From contig CM049316.1 in the NCBI GenBank assembly GCA_026874595.1, positions 310,001 through 374,000 of the forward strand: a DNA stretch of 64,000 bases, written 5' to 3'. Shown here piece by piece: positions 59,701-64,000 of the stretch. Every line of letters starts with the position of its first letter. The stretch's first letter is position 1. Source of the DNA: Sipunculus nudus. Its lineage: Eukaryota > Annelida > Sipuncula > Golfingiida > Sipunculidae. The position numbers and the translations under genes are program-made. The notes below the pieces were generated by a model. That model saw only the letters and a program-made list of their open reading frames with translations, was not told where the DNA came from and made no database searches.

Positions 59701-61992
59701 ATTTTGAGTAAAAGTATACTATGTCGGCATTGGAAATTAACCGGTTCACATTCAAGATCAAAATAAATTTTTGACACTACCAAACATTATTCAGATACCT
59801 GAATAACTTATCAGCTACACCGACAATGTTCAAGTACTCAGAAAATAACTTATTGCCAGTAAATTTGAACAAAAGTACTAATCTTTTTTAGTCATTGAAC
59901 TTATATTTGGCCCAATAAACATAATCTTGAATAAAAAAAGGTCTGTTTTCAACATGAAAAACCTGAGAGATGGACATAGATTTGAAACTGCTCCATTCCC
60001 CATTGATATCAGCAATGATACCTAGATTTTGAGTAAAAGTATACTATGTTGGCATGGACAAATTTAACGGTTCATATTTCAGACCAAAAGAACTTATCGA
60101 CACTACCGACATTATTCAAATACATAAATAACTTGTCGGTAATACCGACAATGTCAAGTACTTACAAAATGCTTTATTGCCTAGAATTTAGCCAGTATAA
60201 CTATTCTTTCGAAGCCATTTTATTTATATTTGGCCCAATAAACATAATCTTGAATTAAAAAGGCCTGTTTTCAACATGAAAAAACATGAGAGATGGACAC
60301 AGATCTGAAACTCCTGCATTCCCCATGCTAATAACATTTGAAATGTATCACCTGTAATCATTCTTAAGGAAATGCACATAGATAAGTGCATCTTTGATAT
60401 CAGCAATTGTACCTTGATTTTGAGTAAAAGTATATTATGTCGGCATGGGAAATTAACCGGTTCACATTGAAGACCAAAATAAATTTTCGACACTACCGAC
60501 ATTATTCAAATACCTGAATAACTTATCGGCAACACCGACAATGTTCAAGTACTCAGAAAATAACTAATTGCCTGGAATTTGAGCAAAAGTACTTATCCTT
60601 TTTAGTCATTGTACTTATATTTGGCCCAATAAACATAATCTTGAATAAAAAAAGGTCTGTTTTCAACATGAAAAACATTAGAGATGGACACAGATCTGAA
60701 ACTCCTGCATTCCCAATGCTAATAACATTTGAAATGTATCACCTATAATCATTCTTAAGGAAATGCACAAAGATAAGTGCATCTTTGATATCAGCAATTG
60801 TACCTTGATTTTGAGTAAAACTATATTATATCGGCATGTGAAAATTAAATGGTTCACGTTCAAGACCAAAATAAATTTTCGATACTACGACATTATTCAA
60901 ATACCTGAATAACTTATTGACAAAACCGACAATGTTCAAGTACTCAGAAAATAACTTATTGCCAGGAATTTGACCAAAATAACTAATCTTTTTTAGTCAT
61001 TGTACTTATATTTGGCCCAATAAACATTATCTTGAATGAGAAAGGTCTGTTTTCAACATGAAAAACCTGAGAGATGGACATAGATTTGAAACTGCTGCAT
61101 TCCCCATTGATATCAGCAATGACACCTAGATTTTAAGTAAAAGTATACTATGTCAGCATGGACAAATTTAACGGTTCACATTTCAAGACCAAAATAAATT
61201 TTTGACACTACCGACATTTTTTAAATACCCAAATAACTTGTCGGTAATACCGACAATGTCAAGTACTTACAAAATGCTTTATTGCCCGGAATTTAGCCAA
61301 AATAACTATTCTTTCAAAGCCATTTTATTTATATTTGGCCCAATAAACATTATCTTGAATGAAAAAGATCTGTTTTTAAGAAGAAAAACATGAGAGACGG
61401 ACACTGTTTAGGAAATGCTGCATTCCCCATGCATATATCATTTGAAATGTATCATCTGTAATCATTCCCAAGTAAATGCACATAGATATGTGCATCTTTA
61501 AAACCAGCAATTGTACAAGGATTTTGAGTAAAATAATACTGTGTCGGCATAGGAAAATTAAACATTTTTACATTCAAGACCAAAATAAATTATCGACACT
61601 AGGACATTATTCAAATACCTGAATAACTTATCGGCAGTACCGACAATGTTCAAGTACTCAGAAAATAACTAATTGCCTGGAATTTGAAAAAACTTACTAA
61701 TCTTTTTTTGTCATTGTGCTTTCATTTCGCCCAATAAAGATAATTTTGAATGAAGAAGGCCTGTTTTCAACATGAAAAACATGAGAGATGGACACAGATC
61801 TGAAACTCCTTCATTCCCCATGCTAATAACATTTGATATGTATCACCTATAATCATTCTTAAGGAAATGCACATAGATAAGTGCATCTTTGATATCAGCA
61901 ATTGTACCTTGATTTTGAGTAAAACTATATTATATCGGCATGGGAAAATTAAACGGTTCACAATTAAGACCAAAATCAATTTTCGACACTAC
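56733..61992 (+). repeat. Satellite array with trimeric higher-order repeat, unit copy 2
   Basis: Same 14 monomers and the same long-long-short order as 38305-43564, at a constant offset of 18428. A G/A-type difference (41330/59758) changes one residue of the monomer frame. Confidence 0.95.
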
Positions 61993-62707
61993 GACTGATA
62001 TCGGAGTTCAGCGCTATATAATTGCTATTAATTATTATTATTTTTTTTATTATAGTGACACTGGTAGAGTTTAATGATATATTACTAATAAATGTCAAAT
62101 CTTTCTTCATACACGAAATATGTATGTTTGAACAGACTGATTCTTGTAAACCAATAGGAGATATATAGAGAGATAGATATATAGATATATAGAGATAGAA
62201 ATATAGAGATAGAGAAAGAGAGACAGATATAAAGAGAAACGGAGATGTATATATCGATATATCGATATATCAATATATCGATATATCGATATAACGATAT
62301 ATCATTATATCGATATATCGATATATCGGTATATCGATATATCAATATATCGATATATAGATATATAGATATATAGATATATAGATATAGAGATATAGAG
62401 ATATAGAGATATAGAGATATATAGATATATAGATATATAGATATATAGATATATAGATATATAGATATATAGATATGTAGATATATAGATATAGATATAT
62501 AGGTTCACAGACATATAGATATATAGATATCTAGAAAGATATATAGATATAAGCTAAACAGATATACATATATATATACATATATATATCGATATAAAGA
62601 TATATATATATATAGATCTATATATAGATATATGGAAATAATGATATATATATATATATATATATATTGAGAGACAGAGGGAGAGGGATAGAGATATAGA
62701 GATATAG

Positions 62708-62738
<31 letters not shown>

Positions 62739-63579
62739 TAGAGAGATATAGATATATAGACAGATAGAGATATAGAGAGATATAAAAATATATATATGTA
62801 TATATATATATATATATAGATATAGAGATGTAGAGATAGATATATAGAGATATAGATATGTAGATATATAGAGATATATAGATATATAGAAATGTAGAGA
62901 TAAATATAAATAATATATATCTAATACATTTTAATGGGACCGGTATCTTTTCATTTATGTATTTGTTATATGTAATTACTGGGACCAGTATGCACATAGC
63001 TAAGTTCATCTAATTTAGTTGAATTTGAAATGTCAACTTAAACTTGAGTTGAATAATTAAGTTGAATCTGAATTTCAACTTAAGCTTATGTTGAATAATC
63101 TATTCTTTTAAGGGAATTTCCTTATATTTGGCTCTGCCCAATTGGGTATATTTACAGTGGTATTGTCTTAAACTTACAGTGTTATGGTCCATAGATAAGT
63201 ACATCTTTGATATCAGCAATTGTACCTGAACTTTCAGTAAAAGTATACTATGTCGGCATGGGAAAATTTAACGGTTCACATTTGAGACCAAAATCACTTA
63301 TTGGTAATACCGATTATATTTAATATTCATTATGCACATAGCTAAATTCATCTCATTAATTTGAATCTCAATTTCAACTTAAACATAAGTTAAGTTGAAT
63401 ACTTAAGTTGTCAACTTATTATGTTGAATAAATAAGTTGAATCTGATATTCAACTTAAGCTTATGTTGAATAATTAAATTAACTATTCTTTATAAAGATT
63501 TTCCTTGTATTTGGCCCAGCTGATTTTTTGCATCTTACAGTGTTATGGTCCTAAACTTAGAGTGTTATGGTCCTATAAT

Positions 63580-63622
<43 letters not shown>

Positions 63623-64000
63623 ATACATATATATACATACATACATATATATGTATAAAATTTTTAACAGGAGGGGTATCTTTACATTTATGTATTATTT
63701 TATGTGCTTTCTTTGTCCAGTATCCACATAGTTCATCTAGTTAAGTTGAATTTGAATATCAACTTAACCTTATGTTGAATAATTGAGTTGAATCTCAATT
63801 CAACTTAATATTAAGTTGAAAACTTAAGTTGAATCTAATTTATCAACTTAATCTTATGTTGAACAATTAAGTTAAATCTTATTTTCAACTTCAGCTGATA
63901 CTGGTATCTTTACATTTATATTAAGTCAGCATGGAAGATTTAAAAGTTCCTATTTCAGAATGAATTAACTTACCCGTATCACGGACAATAATCAACTGCC
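61993..64000 (+). repeat. Block E copy 2 of the second unit, cut by the window end
   Basis: Counterpart of 43565-45574. TA-run lengths differ slightly near 62650-62820. Confidence 0.85.

Larger units (their letters stand above)
51127..64000 (+). repeat. 18.4-kb tandem unit, copy 2 (continues beyond window)
   Basis: Repeats 32717-45572 with only a handful of substitutions that I could find by eye (for example 41001/59429, 41330/59758, 41379/59807, 43605 and 43717 with their partners), plus microsatellite length changes. Confidence 0.95.

Overview
This is an AT-rich animal nuclear DNA window with very few protein genes. The arguments for a metazoan are vertebrate-type TTAGGG telomere repeats, two intact secreted proteins with a fibronectin type III (FN3) module, animal LINE families (Tx1/L1-like and CR1/Jockey-like) and Ty3/gypsy remnants. 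A marine invertebrate, perhaps a mollusc, is my guess; nothing here fixes the species. All three TTAGGG arrays are interstitial and in the same orientation, which suggests a subtelomeric or other repeat-rich region.

Layout. 1-3650: gene-bearing end, with a doubtful small ORF behind a TATA box (about 620-1050) and two tandem intronless paralogues (1475-2302 and 2781-3617) with matching TATA/initiator promoters. 4540-7672: degraded 5'-truncated Tx1-like LINE. 7670-10058: CR1/Jockey-like LINE whose 5' half is inverted relative to its 3' half (twin-priming structure). 10059-10640: 150-bp tandem repeat. 10641-11295: solo LTR with its own TATA box. 12071-12190: first TTAGGG array. 12190-18010: nested tandem duplications (285 bp, 1.2 kb, 18-bp minisatellite, 215 bp). 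18010-25190: AT-rich DNA without recognisable genes, but with a strand-biased excess of GGTAAG. 25193-32347: copies of a dispersed module plus DNA rich in TTAAGTGTTA and its complement. 32348-32716: second, long TTAGGG array.

32717-51126 is an 18.4-kb unit that begins again after the third TTAGGG array (51061-51126) and runs off the window at 64000 almost unchanged. Inside the unit are a gypsy pol fragment, an 8-bp-period TACATATA array, a 2.3-2.6-kb block present twice (36045 and 43565), and between those blocks a 5.3-kb satellite with a trimeric higher-order repeat (about 390 + 391 + 322 bp, period about 1106 bp). The unit ends with a palindrome-rich satellite of 395-bp and 196-bp repeats (47.9-49.9 kb).

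The strongest observations are the TTAGGG-bounded 18.4-kb tandem unit, its trimeric satellite, the repeated CTCF-like core motif carried by several unrelated repeats, and the twin-primed LINE. The tyrosine/isoleucine-rich open frames of 33-64 kb are translations of microsatellites and satellite monomers, and I do not annotate them as genes. Comparisons were made by eye, so identities are approximate.
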